Assembly (NCBI RefSeq): GCF_020400725.1 | Contig: NZ_JAINVG010000042.1 | Coordinates: 1-64,000, forward strand | From: Streptomyces sp. NK15101 | Lineage (GTDB): Bacteria; Actinomycetota; Actinomycetes; Streptomycetales; Streptomycetaceae | Direction: 5' to 3' | Length of the DNA: 64,000 nt | In this document: piece after piece, positions 36,266-45,442 of the stretch | Layout: each line of letters starts with the position of its first letter | How positions within the stretch are numbered: position 1 is the first letter of the stretch | Translations under genes and position numbers: made by a program | The notes under the pieces: model-generated | Database searches by the model: none | Told to the model about the DNA's origin: nothing | The model's input: the letters and a program-made list of their open reading frames with translations, nothing else

Positions 36266-36437
36266 CTGGAGACCGTCGCCGACACCCACGACGCAAAAGC
36301 AGCGATCGAGTCGGGCGCCGCGCTGAAGAACCCGAAGGCCATCCCACACATGCGAGGACCGAAGGGGGCGGGCCGGGCACCGGCTTGCGGAGCCGACCGG
36401 GCGCGCGGCACCCTGATAGGCGAGAGCAGGTGCTGAC

Positions 36438-37307
36438 GTGCACACCAGCGACGAGATCTACCACCGGGTGCTCTGGGACCCGCGCTTCGACCCCGAACGG
36501 TTCGTGATGGGGATCGCCGAGCGCGGGGCCCCGCCCAAGCGCGTCCTGCTCGGCGACTTCGTGCCGGGCGGGGAGATCCCCTGGCACCGCGTGGTGTTCT
36601 TCGAGGCGGACGGTCAGGTCGTCTGGGACCGCGCCTTCGGCATCGACAGACTCGACGAGACCCTCCTCGGACAGGTCCGTCCCATCCCCGCCCCCACACC
36701 CGGCGACGTCCTCGCCGTCCCGCCGACCAACCGCAGCGCCCTCGCCTGGCTGCCGCCGGCAGAGCTGTGGCCGCCCATCCAGCACATCCGCCGCGAACAC
36801 GACCGGCAGATCCACCGCTGGCCGCCGCACGTCAACGTACTCTTCGGTTTCGTCCCCGAGGCCGAGTTCGCCCAGGCCCTGCCGCTGGTCGCCGCGGCAC
36901 TCGCCGAGACGCCGCCGTTTACCGCCCGCCTGGCGGGCATCCACAGCTTCGGCCACCGCCAGGACGCCACCGTCTGGCTCGACCCGGCCGCCGCCGGCCA
37001 CGAACCCTGGGCGCGGCTGCGGGAATCCCTGGAGCTCCGCTTCCCGCTGTGCGGATCACGCTCGCGCGGCTACACCCCGCACCTGTCCCTGGGCCGTACC
37101 CCGGACCCGCACCACCTCGCCCGCAAGGCAGAAGCCCTCCTCGCCCCCATGACGGCCCGGGTCGACGAGCTGGTCGTGCTCTCCCGGCACGGCGACGAAC
37201 CGATGCGGATCCGGGCCCGCGTCCTGCTCGGCAGCGGCGCCATACGCCGCCCGGAACATCCACCCTCGCCCGGGCAACCCTCCACCACCACCCCTCCCGA
37301 GCAATGA
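36438..37307 (+). CDS. DUF504 (MJ1316) and 2H phosphoesterase / RNA ligase-like fusion
   Basis: 289 residues from GTG 36438 (AGCAGG upstream). Residues 5-75 are a DUF504/MJ1316 domain (IYHRVLWDPRFDPERFVMGI, LLGDFVPGGEIPWHRVVFFE, GQVVWDR), thought to recognise cyclic-phosphate RNA ends. Residues 95-265 form a 2H domain like 2'-5' RNA ligases: WPPHVNVLFGFVPEAEFAQA and YTPHLSLGR carry the two His motifs; the first is HVN rather than HxT. Together they suggest an enzyme acting on RNA 2',3'-cyclic phosphate ends. Pro/Thr-rich tail. Intact, with no obvious operon partner. Confidence 0.85.
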   Translation: MHTSDEIYHRVLWDPRFDPERFVMGIAERGAPPKRVLLGDFVPGGEIPWHRVVFFEADGQVVWDRAFGIDRLDETLLGQVRPIPAPTPGDVLAVPPTNRSALAWLPPAELWPPIQHIRREHDRQIHRWPPHVNVLFGFVPEAEFAQALPLVAAALAETPPFTARLAGIHSFGHRQDATVWLDPAAAGHEPWARLRESLELRFPLCGSRSRGYTPHLSLGRTPDPHHLARKAEALLAPMTARVDELVVLSRHGDEPMRIRARVLLGSGAIRRPEHPPSPGQPSTTTPPEQ

Positions 37308-37738
37308 CCCCCGGCCCCGCCCGCACCACCTCACACACGTCACCCACCACACCCCACAGAAACCTAGAGCGAAACCTCTGGTGGAGAGCGACGGCAACGC
37401 CCCGACGGGCACCTCGGACGCGGCCCCGGCCGGCGAGCCGGCACATCCGGGCGCGTCTCCCCCACCCCCACGCTCCGAAACACATCACCGCAGGCCACGG
37501 ACCGGCCGTCGACACGGTGCGCGGTACTCCTCGGACGGCAACCGAGTCCTCTTCCGTACTCGCGCCTGCGTCTCACTCCCGGCAACCGACCCCACAGGGG
37601 CGGGGACAGCCCACGGTGCCCCGCCGGAACAGCCGTGTCCGGAAGGAACCGCCGTAACCCGGAAGATCCCGCGAGCCGCGATGAATCCTGCGGCATTCGG
37701 CGTCGTACTGTCGAACCCGGTACCGAGGAGGGCTGCTG
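37308..37738. other. 430-bp stretch without a supportable gene
   Basis: A plus-strand frame open from 37381 has shadow-like composition and no domain. The right end contains the GAGGAGG ribosome site of the next gene. Confidence 0.45.
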
Positions 37739-38302
37739 ATGCGCAAGGTGACCTATTCGATGAGCGTCTCGCTTGACGGCTACATCGTCGGGCCCGACGG
37801 CAGCTTCGACTGGACGGTGCCCGATGAGGAGGTCTTTCGCTTCTGGATCGACGAGATCCAAGAGGTCGGCGTCCACCTGCTGGGACGACGGCTGTACGAG
37901 ACGATGCTGTACTGGGAGACCGCTGACCAGGACCCCTCACTCAACGACGCGGAACTCGAATGGGCCGCACTCTGGAAACCGCTTCCCAAAGTGGTGTTCT
38001 CCACCACCCTGTCAGCGGTGCAGGGCCATGCCCGCCTGGCCTCCGACAGCCCGGCGGAGGAGATCAAACGTCTGCGGGCCGAGCCGGCCGAGAGCGACAT
38101 CGCCATCGGCGGCGCGAGGCTCGCCGCCGAGGCAGCCGCGTCGGGTCTGATCGACGAGTACCGGGCCATGGTCTACCCGGTACTCGTCGGCGGCGGCATC
38201 CCGTTCTTCCCCCGGGACGAGCGCCGGGTGGATCTCGAACTCGTCGAGACCCGCACCTTCGACTCGGGAGTCGTCTATCTCCGCCACCGGGTGGCGCGCT
38301 GA
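37739..38302 (+). CDS. RibD C-terminal / dihydrofolate reductase-like protein
   Basis: 187 residues; ATG with GAGGAGG upstream. The pattern is that of the RibD C-terminal reductase superfamily: VTYSMSVSLDGYIVGPDGSF, VGVHLLGRRLYETMLYWETA, LPKVVFSTTLSAVQGHARL, DIAIGGARLAAEAAASGLID, YPVLVGGGIPFFPRDERRVD, FDSGVVYLRHRV. The IGGARLA loop binds NADPH. Stand-alone members of this family are common in actinobacteria and their substrates are mostly unknown; classical DHFR activity should not be assumed. Intact. Confidence 0.9.
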   Translation: MRKVTYSMSVSLDGYIVGPDGSFDWTVPDEEVFRFWIDEIQEVGVHLLGRRLYETMLYWETADQDPSLNDAELEWAALWKPLPKVVFSTTLSAVQGHARLASDSPAEEIKRLRAEPAESDIAIGGARLAAEAAASGLIDEYRAMVYPVLVGGGIPFFPRDERRVDLELVETRTFDSGVVYLRHRVAR

Positions 38303-38429
38303 CGACCTCGTGCACGGCAAGCGGTGTGCCGTCGAGGGCTTCGGGGGATCGGTGTTCACCTCTGTCGTCGAGGTCCCAGGCTCGCGGTCTGCTGGTGAGA
38401 CAGCAAGCCGGCGACGGAATGGAGCATGT

Positions 38430-38640
38430 CGCTCATGCGCTCGCGACGGCCGAGGTGGCGGGCCGGCGGCCGGTCGGCGGACCCGGATCTCGGTGCGGTC
38501 GATGATCCCGGTCTGCCCGCTGGTTCCGGGATGGTCGATGACTTCGGCCAGTGTTCGCAGCCGGACGCCGGGGCTGTCGCGCGCCCCCGCTCGGCGAGCG
38601 GTGCCAGGGCCCACTGCCACCATCACTGCCGCCTCCAGGG
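38430..38640 (-). pseudogene. IS5-family (DDE_Tnp_4) transposase fragment
   Basis: GVRLRTLAEVIDHPGTSGQT then GIIDRTEIRVRRPAAG is the first-Asp region of this transposase type. Sequence after it loses homology. Confidence 0.65.
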
Positions 38641-38737
38641 CCGCTACTCCCGGTTCATCGACATGACCCGGACCTGAAAGGAGATGCAGGGTCTCAAAAT
38701 TCGCGCCACGACCTCAGCCCCGCTGACACATCGGTAA

Positions 38738-39603
38738 CACTTACGAGCTGGTGTGCGGCAGCGGTGGATTTGTGTTTGCCTGGCCGGGGCCGTGGTCACG
38801 CGTTGGCGGTGCGGTCGGAGACGAGGCCGACGATGGCCCGGTAGGTGTCGGGCAGGACCTCGCGCCGGTGGGTCCAACGGGGCGGCTGCTTCCAGCGCTT
38901 GTGGTCGGCCAGGGCGTGCTCGACGGTGATGGGTTTCGTTGCGTGCGGCGGTCGCATCGTGCATCCGGCCAGGTCGCAGGGCATCGGCTTACAGCGTGCG
39001 GCCCCGGGCATCGGCGATGACGGTGGCCTTCATCGTGTTCTGCCTCTTCTTGCCCGAGACGAACGCGCGGCGTCCGCCGTGGCCGGCCAAGGGTCGGCGG
39101 ACCTGGACCTCGGTGGCGGCCAGCCGCAGCTCCACGCCTCGGCCCGGGCACAGGCGAACAGATCGGCCAGGGTCCGCAGCCGCAGCCCCGGACGGTCGGG
39201 GACCGCGCATCCCCGCTCGGCCAGGAGCCCGCGTATCTCCCCGATCGCGCGGGTGACAGTGGAACGGTCGACACCGAACAGCAGGGCGAGGACCGTGTGC
39301 GGGAGATCGTGCCGCAGATGGATCAGAATGGCGGTCAGCCGGTCGACGAAGACCAACTGGTGCCGGGCACCGGCGCCTGCGGCCCGTTTCCTGGGCCCGC
39401 CACGTACTTCGTGACGGCGCCCCTCGACACCGGCATGCCACGGCTCTCCCAACTCCGTCACCAGTCTGGCGAGACGACGCCGGGAGATGCCCGTGAACAA
39501 TCGATGGGCAAGAACCGTCCGACTGAACATGATCGCCACAGCCGGATCGTGTCACCCACCAGCACGGACGCCTCACCCGCTATCACACACCAGCTCGTAT
39601 GTT
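38738..39603 (-). mobile_element. IS5-family element with damaged transposase
   Basis: Ends share TACGAGCTGGTGTG (38742-38755) inverted as CACACCAGCTCGTA (39586-39599). The only gene inside is the broken transposase at 38796-39539. Confidence 0.75.
38796..39539 (-). pseudogene. IS5-family (DDE_Tnp_4) transposase, frameshifted with internal deletion
   Basis: FSRTVLAHRLFTGISRRRLA, RLTAILIHLRHDLPHTVLAL, FGVDRSTVTRAIGEIRGLLA, GLRLRTLADLF; after a shift, VELRLAATEVQVRRPLAGHG and FVSGKKRQNTMKATVIADAR; then, after a loss of roughly 100 codons, TKPITVEHALADHKRWKQPP and YRAIVGLVSDRTA with the catalytic Glu. Inactive. Confidence 0.82.
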
Positions 39604-39771
39604 CACATACCTTCTTGATGCGACCCGCCTCTTGAGGATCGGTCCGGGAAGGCCGCGCAGCCGCACGAGGCGGTGCGCGGCGACCAGACCTACTCCTCCC
39701 GTGCGGACCTGCGAACCTGCGAACCGCGCGCTGCTATGACGGCGCGGTATCGCTTGCACCATCCCCGCGCC

Positions 39772-39978
39772 TGCCGACCAAATCCGCAACCGCAAACTGC
39801 GCGGGCCTGTCGGCGGACGTCCACCGGCCTTCGATCGCGAGGACTACAAGGCCCGGCGCGCCGTCGAATGCGGCATCAACCGCTGAAGAGAAACCGCGCG
39901 GTCGCGATTCGGTACGACAGGCTCGCCGTCCGCTACCAGGCCACCGTGGCCATCGCCGCCATCGGCGAATGGCTCTGA
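39772..39978 (+). pseudogene. IS5-family transposase, C-terminal fragment
   Basis: DQIRNRKLRGPVGGRPPAFD, REDYKARRAVECGINR and, after a one-base shift, LKRNRAVAIRYDRLAVRYQA then VAIAAIGEWL. A degraded end of an IS5-type transposase. Confidence 0.72.
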
Positions 39979-40026
39979 CCAGGATCCCTTGCCGACAAGC
40001 CCCCGAGACCCGAGTGACACCGCCGT

Positions 40027-40605
40027 CTACTCCACTTGGCGACTCGCCCGCAGCACTTCCTCCGCAATGCGCTTCGCGTCAGGGCGAAGGGACAGAAGCA
40101 GATCCTCAGGACACCCGCCGTCCCGGGCCGGGATCCGCCCCAATGACTCCGCTGCCGAGGCAAGCACGAGCTCGTCCTCGACCGGCGAACCGGCCACATC
40201 GACGAGCGCCTGCACCACGTGCTCACCCGAGTACGCCTCAAGGTCCATCGCGGCATCGTCACGCTCGTCGATACGAGCAGTGCCGTCCAGCAGAATCGAG
40301 ATCAACCCCGCCGGCCGCGGCACAACCACACTTGCCTCCTCATGGAACGCCGCCACCGGCATCCACGCGTCAGGCGTCTTGGTCGAACGAGACCCCCGGC
40401 GATAGGCGCAGGCGCAGGCGCAGGCGCAAAGGGGGATCGACCGCATCCAGACGGTGGATGCTCTCATGGGCCGCGGTCCGTGACGCCTCGGATACCGGTG
40501 CCCGAGTAGTCGGCGGACTCGAGCAGGAGGCCGAGGAATCTGGGCAGGTCATCGATGAAGCACCAGCTGTTGCCATGCCAGTCGCGTCCCGAGGCCTCTG
40601 GCTGC
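40027..40605 (-). pseudogene. unrecognised small gene, apparently frameshifted
   Basis: One frame starts DWHGNSWCFIDDLPRFLGLL, a second, past a GGCGCA microsatellite near 40400-40430, reads WMPVAAFHEEASVVVPRPAG, LISILLDGTARIDERDDAAM, YSGEHVVQALVDVAGSPVED, ending at 40027. Both parts have protein character and could be one gene of about 190 residues whose frame was broken at the microsatellite. No family recognised. Confidence 0.4.
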
Positions 40606-40725
40606 GTCTCTTGGCAGCCTCGCCCCGCTGCCGGGGTCCGGAAGCTTCCCAGCCCTGATCTTGTGCGCTGTCGAGGTGACCGTAGCTGAGGGTCGCACGT
40701 CAGGCCTCCCTCTCCAGTTGAGCCG

Positions 40726-40990
40726 TTGCCCGGCTGGGCCGGCACGAAGCATCCCCGTACCGATGAGGTCACCGGCGGCCACGATGCCTCCCCGGGCTAC
40801 ACGCCTGAACAGGTTGCCGAGGAGGCTCGCTTGTGGGCGCTCGTCCGCGAGTTGTCGATCCGGGTCTCTACCCATCCGTTCTGGGACAGCCTGGAGCCGG
40901 GGCCGGGGTAGTGGACGCACGTATGCGGCTCAAGCATCGTCCGAAGGCCCAGCCGGACGCCGCGGGCACTCCGCCGGCTGTCCAGGTCTG
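40726..40990 (+). pseudogene. small hypothetical gene, frameshifted
   Basis: SPGYTPEQVAEEARLWALVR, ELSIRVSTHPFWDSLEPG, then in another frame VVDARMRLKH. It resembles short uncharacterised Streptomyces proteins of about 80 residues. No function assigned. Confidence 0.4.
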
Positions 40991-41120
40991 TCGACGTCGA
41001 CATCGGCTTCTGCATGATCCAGCAGCAGATCCGGCCCTTGAGCCGGTCGGTTGTGGCGGCCGTGCGGCCGGTCATGTCATCCTCCGATCGGTAGCCCTGC
41101 TCTTCCCGCCGGAGGTCGAC

Positions 41121-41918
41121 ATGGCGCTCCTTCCCGACATCACCGCTTTCTACGAGGCCGGCGACGAGGCCGGCCGTCTCGTTTCCGGGCGCACCATCGG
41201 GACGGTGGAGCTGGTTCGGACGCAGGAACTCCTGCGTGCGCACCTGCCGCCCTCGCCCGCGTCCGTGCTGGATGTCGGCGGCGGGCCTGGGGTGCACGCG
41301 CGCTGGCTCACCGACAGCGGTTATCAGGTTCTCGTCGTCGACCCGGTGGAGAAGCACGTACGGCAGGCCCGTCGGCAGGGGCTGGCTGCCCTCGTCGGTG
41401 ACGCGCGGCAGCTCGAGCAGGCAGACCTGTCGTTCGACGCCGTGCTGATGCTCGGTCCCCTCTATCACCTGCCGGACGGAACCGGGCGTGCTCGTGCGTG
41501 GCGGGAAGCCCATCGTGTGGTCAAGCCCGGTGGTCTGGTCGCCGCGGCCGCCCTCAACCGGTACGCCAAGCTCCTGGACCTGAACTCGCCTCGTGCCCTG
41601 GACATCGCGGCGACGGGGCTTCGCGTCCGCCGGGACGGCCCCACCACGTACTACCACGCCCCCTCGGAGCTCTGCGCCGAGGCCCGGCAAGCCGGCCTCG
41701 GCGACCTGACGCTCTACGGGCTGCACGGGCCCGCCTACGAAGCCTTGAGAGCGGAGGAGCGCCGGACCGGGACAAAGAACCTGGGCGTGAAGGCGCTCGA
41801 AACCGCCCTTGCCGCCGCGCGGTTCACCGACGGCCACCCGGAGCTCGTGGTGTCCAGCCTGCACCTGCTGGCCGTTGCGCGCCGACCACCCGTCGCCGTG
41901 AACCCGATCATCCCTTAG
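41121..41918 (+). CDS. class I SAM-dependent methyltransferase
   Basis: 265 residues; ATG 41121 with GGAGG five bases upstream. SAM motif I PASVLDVGGGPGVHARWLTD, motif II VLVVDPVEKHVRQAR, motif III/IV LVGDARQLEQADLSFDAVLM, LGPLYHLPDGTGRARAWREA, HRVVKPGGLVAAAALNRYAK. The LGPLYHL block is typical of Methyltransf_11/25-type enzymes of small-molecule metabolism. The substrate is unknown. It looks intact and stands alone between degraded genes. Confidence 0.9.
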   Translation: MALLPDITAFYEAGDEAGRLVSGRTIGTVELVRTQELLRAHLPPSPASVLDVGGGPGVHARWLTDSGYQVLVVDPVEKHVRQARRQGLAALVGDARQLEQADLSFDAVLMLGPLYHLPDGTGRARAWREAHRVVKPGGLVAAAALNRYAKLLDLNSPRALDIAATGLRVRRDGPTTYYHAPSELCAEARQAGLGDLTLYGLHGPAYEALRAEERRTGTKNLGVKALETALAAARFTDGHPELVVSSLHLLAVARRPPVAVNPIIP

Positions 41919-41960
41919 CCTTCCGCGGTCGTGCCGTTCCCGTGCGTCCTCCAGGGACAG

Positions 41961-42018
41961 GCGGGCACGAAGTCGCTTACCTGACTGAGTACATTCACGT
42001 GTGCGCCGACACCGTGGG
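41961..42018 (+). repeat. solo IS21-like end
   Basis: GACTGAGTACATTCACGTGT then GCGCCGACACCGTGGG resembles the right end of the IS21 element at 35360-35396 (GACTGGGCACGTTCACGTGG then ACGCCGACAACGGGG). No istA or istB is nearby. Confidence 0.5.
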
Positions 42019-42277
42019 CCGGTCCGCATGCCGACAGGAGCCGGCACCAGGTGCGGCCCGACGTCGTCGCGAAGATGATCGCGGCCAGGGCCTCACGGTC
42101 ACCGGCCCGAAGCAGGCTTCTTCGGGTCGGATGAAGGCGCGACGGCTCTTCGAGCCGGGCTCCTCACAGCCGCCCAGGTCCGGGCCGGACACAGTTTTGA
42201 CCTTGCCCCCGGCTTCGTCCGCTGCTGAGCTTGAATGCGTGATGTCGGCCGGTCGTCCATGATCAGGCCGGTTGCGG
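42019..42277. other. intergenic stretch with no supportable gene
   Basis: Lies between the solo IS21 end and the 3' end of the 292-residue hypothetical. I see no gene or structure. Confidence 0.4.
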
Positions 42278-43156
42278 TCATCCCACCCGGGGTCGAGCCG
42301 GTGCGGTCCGTAGACGGGTGGCCCGGGCGCGGTTGCGGGCCCGGAGAGCCCGGCGCTCCCCGGCCTCGGCGAGCACCGCGGCTCTGGCTTCCTCTCCGGC
42401 GTCGAACGCCGCCGGAGAGAAGCGGTCGCTGGCTCTGACGTGCCGTTCCCAGTCGTCCTGCCAGAACTCCACCGTCCAGCCCGGCCACAACTCTGGTACT
42501 TGGTAGGCCCGCGGCGAGGAGTAGAGGGACCACCAGCCCAGATGGCGACGTTCCGGGTCGAGGTGGATGCCGGAGTTGACGTGCAGGCGGCAGCCTCCGT
42601 GCCCGGGGGCGTCTGCCAGGCGGTCGAGCAGGGCGGCGCCCTCGCGGACAGGGTGGTCGAAGGCGTCAGAGGCGACGTGGCAGCGGCCGGTGCTGACCGT
42701 GATCACCACACCGCCCGGGTCCGGCCCGGCCAAGTCCTCTTCGTCGGGGGCGAGGAGCGGGGCCAAAGAGGGCTCCGAATCGCGGCAGCGGACGTACTCC
42801 GGGTCCAGCCCGACGTACTCACGCAGTTCGGCCGAGCCGTCGTACAGCCAGCGGACCTCCCAGCCCGGCCACGCGGCTCGGATCAGCCCGAACACGGCCG
42901 CGCGGTGGCGGAGTTCAGTGCTGGGCCCCTCCCAGGCGAAGAACAGGAGCACCTTCCGGCCGAGGTCGAGCAGTATCCCGCCCTGGGCCATGGTGTCGTC
43001 CAACCACCAGCCGTCCTGGCGGAGCCCGGGAAGCATGGCGAGAACCGGCGTCGGCCCTTCCAGCAGATCGAGGTCGATTCCGACCGCCCAGCCGGTCCGG
43101 TACAACTCGTGTGTCCCGTTCTCGCGGACCACGATGACGTTGGCTCTCTCTCCCAT
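42278..43156 (-). CDS. conserved Streptomyces hypothetical protein
   Basis: 292 residues from ATG 43156 (GAC CCA precedes; no strong ribosome site). MGERANVIVVRENGTHELYR, TGWAVGIDLDLLEGPTPVLA, GWWLDDTMAQGGILLDLGRK, AAWPGWEVRWLYDGSAELRE, YVGLDPEYVRC; later GWWSLYSSPRAYQVPELWPG. I recognise a recurrent uncharacterised actinobacterial family, soluble and Trp-rich. Related proteins are frequent as orphan, immunity-like genes, so that role is possible. The frame is open upstream into the end of an IS630 transposase. Confidence 0.65.
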   Translation of the reverse strand: MGERANVIVVRENGTHELYRTGWAVGIDLDLLEGPTPVLAMLPGLRQDGWWLDDTMAQGGILLDLGRKVLLFFAWEGPSTELRHRAAVFGLIRAAWPGWEVRWLYDGSAELREYVGLDPEYVRCRDSEPSLAPLLAPDEEDLAGPDPGGVVITVSTGRCHVASDAFDHPVREGAALLDRLADAPGHGGCRLHVNSGIHLDPERRHLGWWSLYSSPRAYQVPELWPGWTVEFWQDDWERHVRASDRFSPAAFDAGEEARAAVLAEAGERRALRARNRARATRLRTAPARPRVG

Positions 43157-43159
43157 TGG

Positions 43160-43900
43160 GTCAGGATGACCGGGCGGGAGGCCGTCGGCCAGGTCCGGAC
43201 GGTACTGGATCTGCTTGAGCCTGCGTTCGACGGCGCGAGTGATCTGGCCGAGGCCCGGCTGCGGCGAGGTTGCCGATGTCGCGTTTGACCAGCGACCAGA
43301 TGCCCTCTTGCGGGCTCAGGTCCGGTGCGTAACCCGGAAGTCGGAAGACGGTGCGCCAGTCCGCGTGGTCGGCGATGAATCGGCGCATCGCCTCGACCAG
43401 GTGCATGCGCAGGTCGTCCCAGACCAGCACGATCGGGCCGCCGAGCTGGATGTGCGCTGTGACCATCAGGCCGCACAGGTCGCGCCAGCCGATGTCCTTC
43501 GGCTCACCCTTGCGGCCCCGGTACTCGCGGACCGAGTAGAACATCCGGGACCGCTTCCCCGGCCTGTAGCAGGTCAACCCGGCCATGGACACCCGGCCCG
43601 AGCCCCGGCCGCGGACCCGGACCACTGGCGTTGAGCCCTTGCGTCCCCGGCTTCTCGCGCGCGGCGGCGTCATCGACTGCCCGGCTTCGTCCTCGAAGAC
43701 GATCCAGCCGTCACACGCCGCCGCGGTGCCCTTACCCGCGGCCAGGTCTCCTTCTTCCAGACCTCGACCGCCGCGTCGTCACGCTCGATCGCCCGCCGAG
43801 CCGGCTGCTGCCAGGACCAGCCGTGCCGCTTCAGCAGCAGCCACGTGCCCTCCACGGTGTAGCTCACGTGGAACAGTGCACCCTGCCAGCCGTGCCCCAT
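43160..43900 (-). pseudogene. IS630-family transposase, frameshifted
   Basis: SYTVEGTWLLLKRHGWSWQQ, ARRAIERDDAAVEVWKKETW; after a shift, PPRARSRGRKGSTPVVRVRG, YRGRKGEPKDIGWRDLCGLM, GGPIVLVWDDLRMHLVEAMR (second Asp), FRLPGYAPDLSPQEGIWSLV (Glu). The final block ITRAVERRLKQIQYRPDLAD sits in the frame of the next gene. The N-terminal third is missing. Confidence 0.85.
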
Positions 43901-43945
43901 GTCGATTCCCCCAGGGGGTCGTGGAGTGGATGGGTGGTGCCGCTG

Positions 43946-44662
43946 TCAGGAGCGGGGGTCTGTGCGGGAGTGGTTCGGGCAGTGACACGGCTCGGTGAGC
44001 AACTGCCGGATCCGCTCGCCCGCCTCGGCAGCGTCGCGGGCCGGCGCCGGGAACAGCAGACGGACGTCGCAGTGGCCGACCGCGTACTCGCAGCGAAGCG
44101 TGATCGAGTGTCGGTCCAGGGCGTACGGGACGGCCCGGACGATACCGCCGGGGACCTGGGACCCGGCAAGGTCCAGCAGCTGCTCCGTCAATTCGCCGTG
44201 CGAGTCGACGAGATGGGTCAGCACGGCGGCTTCCTCGACGGCGAGGGGATCGGCCTGCGTGAAGGCGAACTCCTCCGGGTCGATGTCCACCGTTCCCCCC
44301 GGAGTGCCCAGCCGGACGCGCGCGGAGTCCAGCCGCAGCTCGTCGCCGTCCGTCGGGGTGAGCCGCCCGGAGACCGTGACCCTCGCCCGTACGCGGTTGC
44401 GGACCGCGGTCGGGGCGATGTCGGTGAACTCCAGCAGGGCGGCCAGACCGCCGTCCGACGCCTCGGCGATCTGCTGGGCCAGCAGGCTGCCGGCTTGAGG
44501 GTGGAGCGTGATGGTGCCGTCGGTGCCGACGGAGTGCATGCCGATCAGGTCGTAGTCCCGTCCGGCGGTCGTGAGGGACAGTGAGATCGCGCGCGAGAGA
44601 ACGGTGCGCACATGCTCCGCTGCGGTCGGCCGGGGAGCGGCGACGGTGACGTGGGTACTCAA
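43946..44662 (-). CDS. DUF2470 domain protein, probably iron-regulated
   Basis: 238 residues. The best start is a TTG (44662), with GGAGG six bases upstream; no ATG or GTG fits. STHVTVAAPRPTAAEHVRTV, SLTTAGRDYDLIGMHSVG, LTPTDGDELRLDSARVRLG, EEFAFTQADPLAVEEAAVLT, HLVDSHGELTEQLLDL. The last block is DUF2470, which in HugZ-type proteins belongs to haem-degrading or haem-binding enzymes. An iron box 70 bp upstream supports a link to iron. The exact role is unknown. Confidence 0.85.
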   Translation of the reverse strand: MSTHVTVAAPRPTAAEHVRTVLSRAISLSLTTAGRDYDLIGMHSVGTDGTITLHPQAGSLLAQQIAEASDGGLAALLEFTDIAPTAVRNRVRARVTVSGRLTPTDGDELRLDSARVRLGTPGGTVDIDPEEFAFTQADPLAVEEAAVLTHLVDSHGELTEQLLDLAGSQVPGGIVRAVPYALDRHSITLRCEYAVGHCDVRLLFPAPARDAAEAGERIRQLLTEPCHCPNHSRTDPRS

Positions 44663-44731
44663 CGGGCCTCCATGCGGGACAGACTGAATCGGCGGCCTCC
44701 ATCCGTCGGCGCGCCCACGCCCCTCCGAATG

Positions 44732-44751
44732 AGGTAAGGCTAACCTTACTT
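44732..44751. promoter_or_regulatory. iron box (IdeR/DmdR1-type operator)
   Basis: GTAAGGCTAACCTTAC is a palindrome close to the DtxR/IdeR consensus TTAGGTTAGGCTAACCTAA. It precedes the DUF2470 gene and would repress it when iron is plentiful. Confidence 0.8.
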
Positions 44752-44890
44752 CTCGCTTGCGTCTTGCCCAGACGGTGAGAGCGGAACATGACGCACGCCA
44801 CATGAACGGCTGGAGGGCACGGCCTGCCTCCGCGCTGTCCCCGCAAGGGGCGCCGCTTCCTCGCGATGACCCGCCGGGATGATCGGGGCC

Positions 44891-45405
44891 ATGCTGTTGG
44901 AGTTCCTGTCCGTCGCCGCTCTGGTCGTGGGGCTGGTGTGCGCCGTGGTTCGTCCCTTCCGCCGGCCGGAGGCCGCCTTCGCGGGGCCCGCCGCTGTCGT
45001 GTCGCCGTCGGGGCAATCCCGATGGCCGTCGTACGGGACGAGGCCGCTCGGCTCGGGCCGGTGATCGGTTTCCTGGCCGCGGTCGTGGTGCTCGCCAATC
45101 TGTACGACGACGAGGGGCTCTTCCACGCCTACGGGACCCGGCCGGCGCAGTGGCTACGGCGCCCGCTCAGAGCGGTCTTCGTGCTCGCCTCCACGGTCAC
45201 GGCGGCACTGAGAGCCTGGACGTCACCGTGGTCCTGCTGACCCCGGTGGTCTTCACCACCGTCGTCCGGATGGGCATCCGGCGAAGCCCCACGTCTACGC
45301 GAGCGCCCACCTGTCGAACACCGCCTCGCTGCTCCTGTTGGTGTCGAACCGCTCCTGTTGGTGTCGAACTTGACGAACCTGCTCGCGTTCGCCGCCGCCT
45401 GGCTT
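44891..45405 (+). pseudogene. ArsB/SLC13-type transporter, truncated and frameshifted
   Basis: LEFLSVAALVVGLVCAVVRP, then in a second frame IPMAVVRDEAARLGPVIGFL, AAVVVLANLYDDEGLFHAYG, LRAVFVLASTVTAAL, and in a third LDVTVVLLTPVVFTTVVRMG; HLSNTASLLLLVSN and LTNLLAFAA follow. This is the N-terminal third of an arsenite/anion permease. A 20-bp tandem duplication (45331-45350, 45351-45370) adds a frameshift. The gene ends at the inverted repeat of the lectin cassette, which probably truncated it. Confidence 0.8.
45331..45370 (+). repeat. 20-bp tandem duplication
   Basis: GCTCCTGTTGGTGTCGAAC plus one base, twice in a row, within the transporter pseudogene. The unit is not a multiple of three. Confidence 0.95.
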
Positions 45406-45442
45406 CGTCCACGAGGACGGGTTCTGGCACAGCTTCCGTTCA

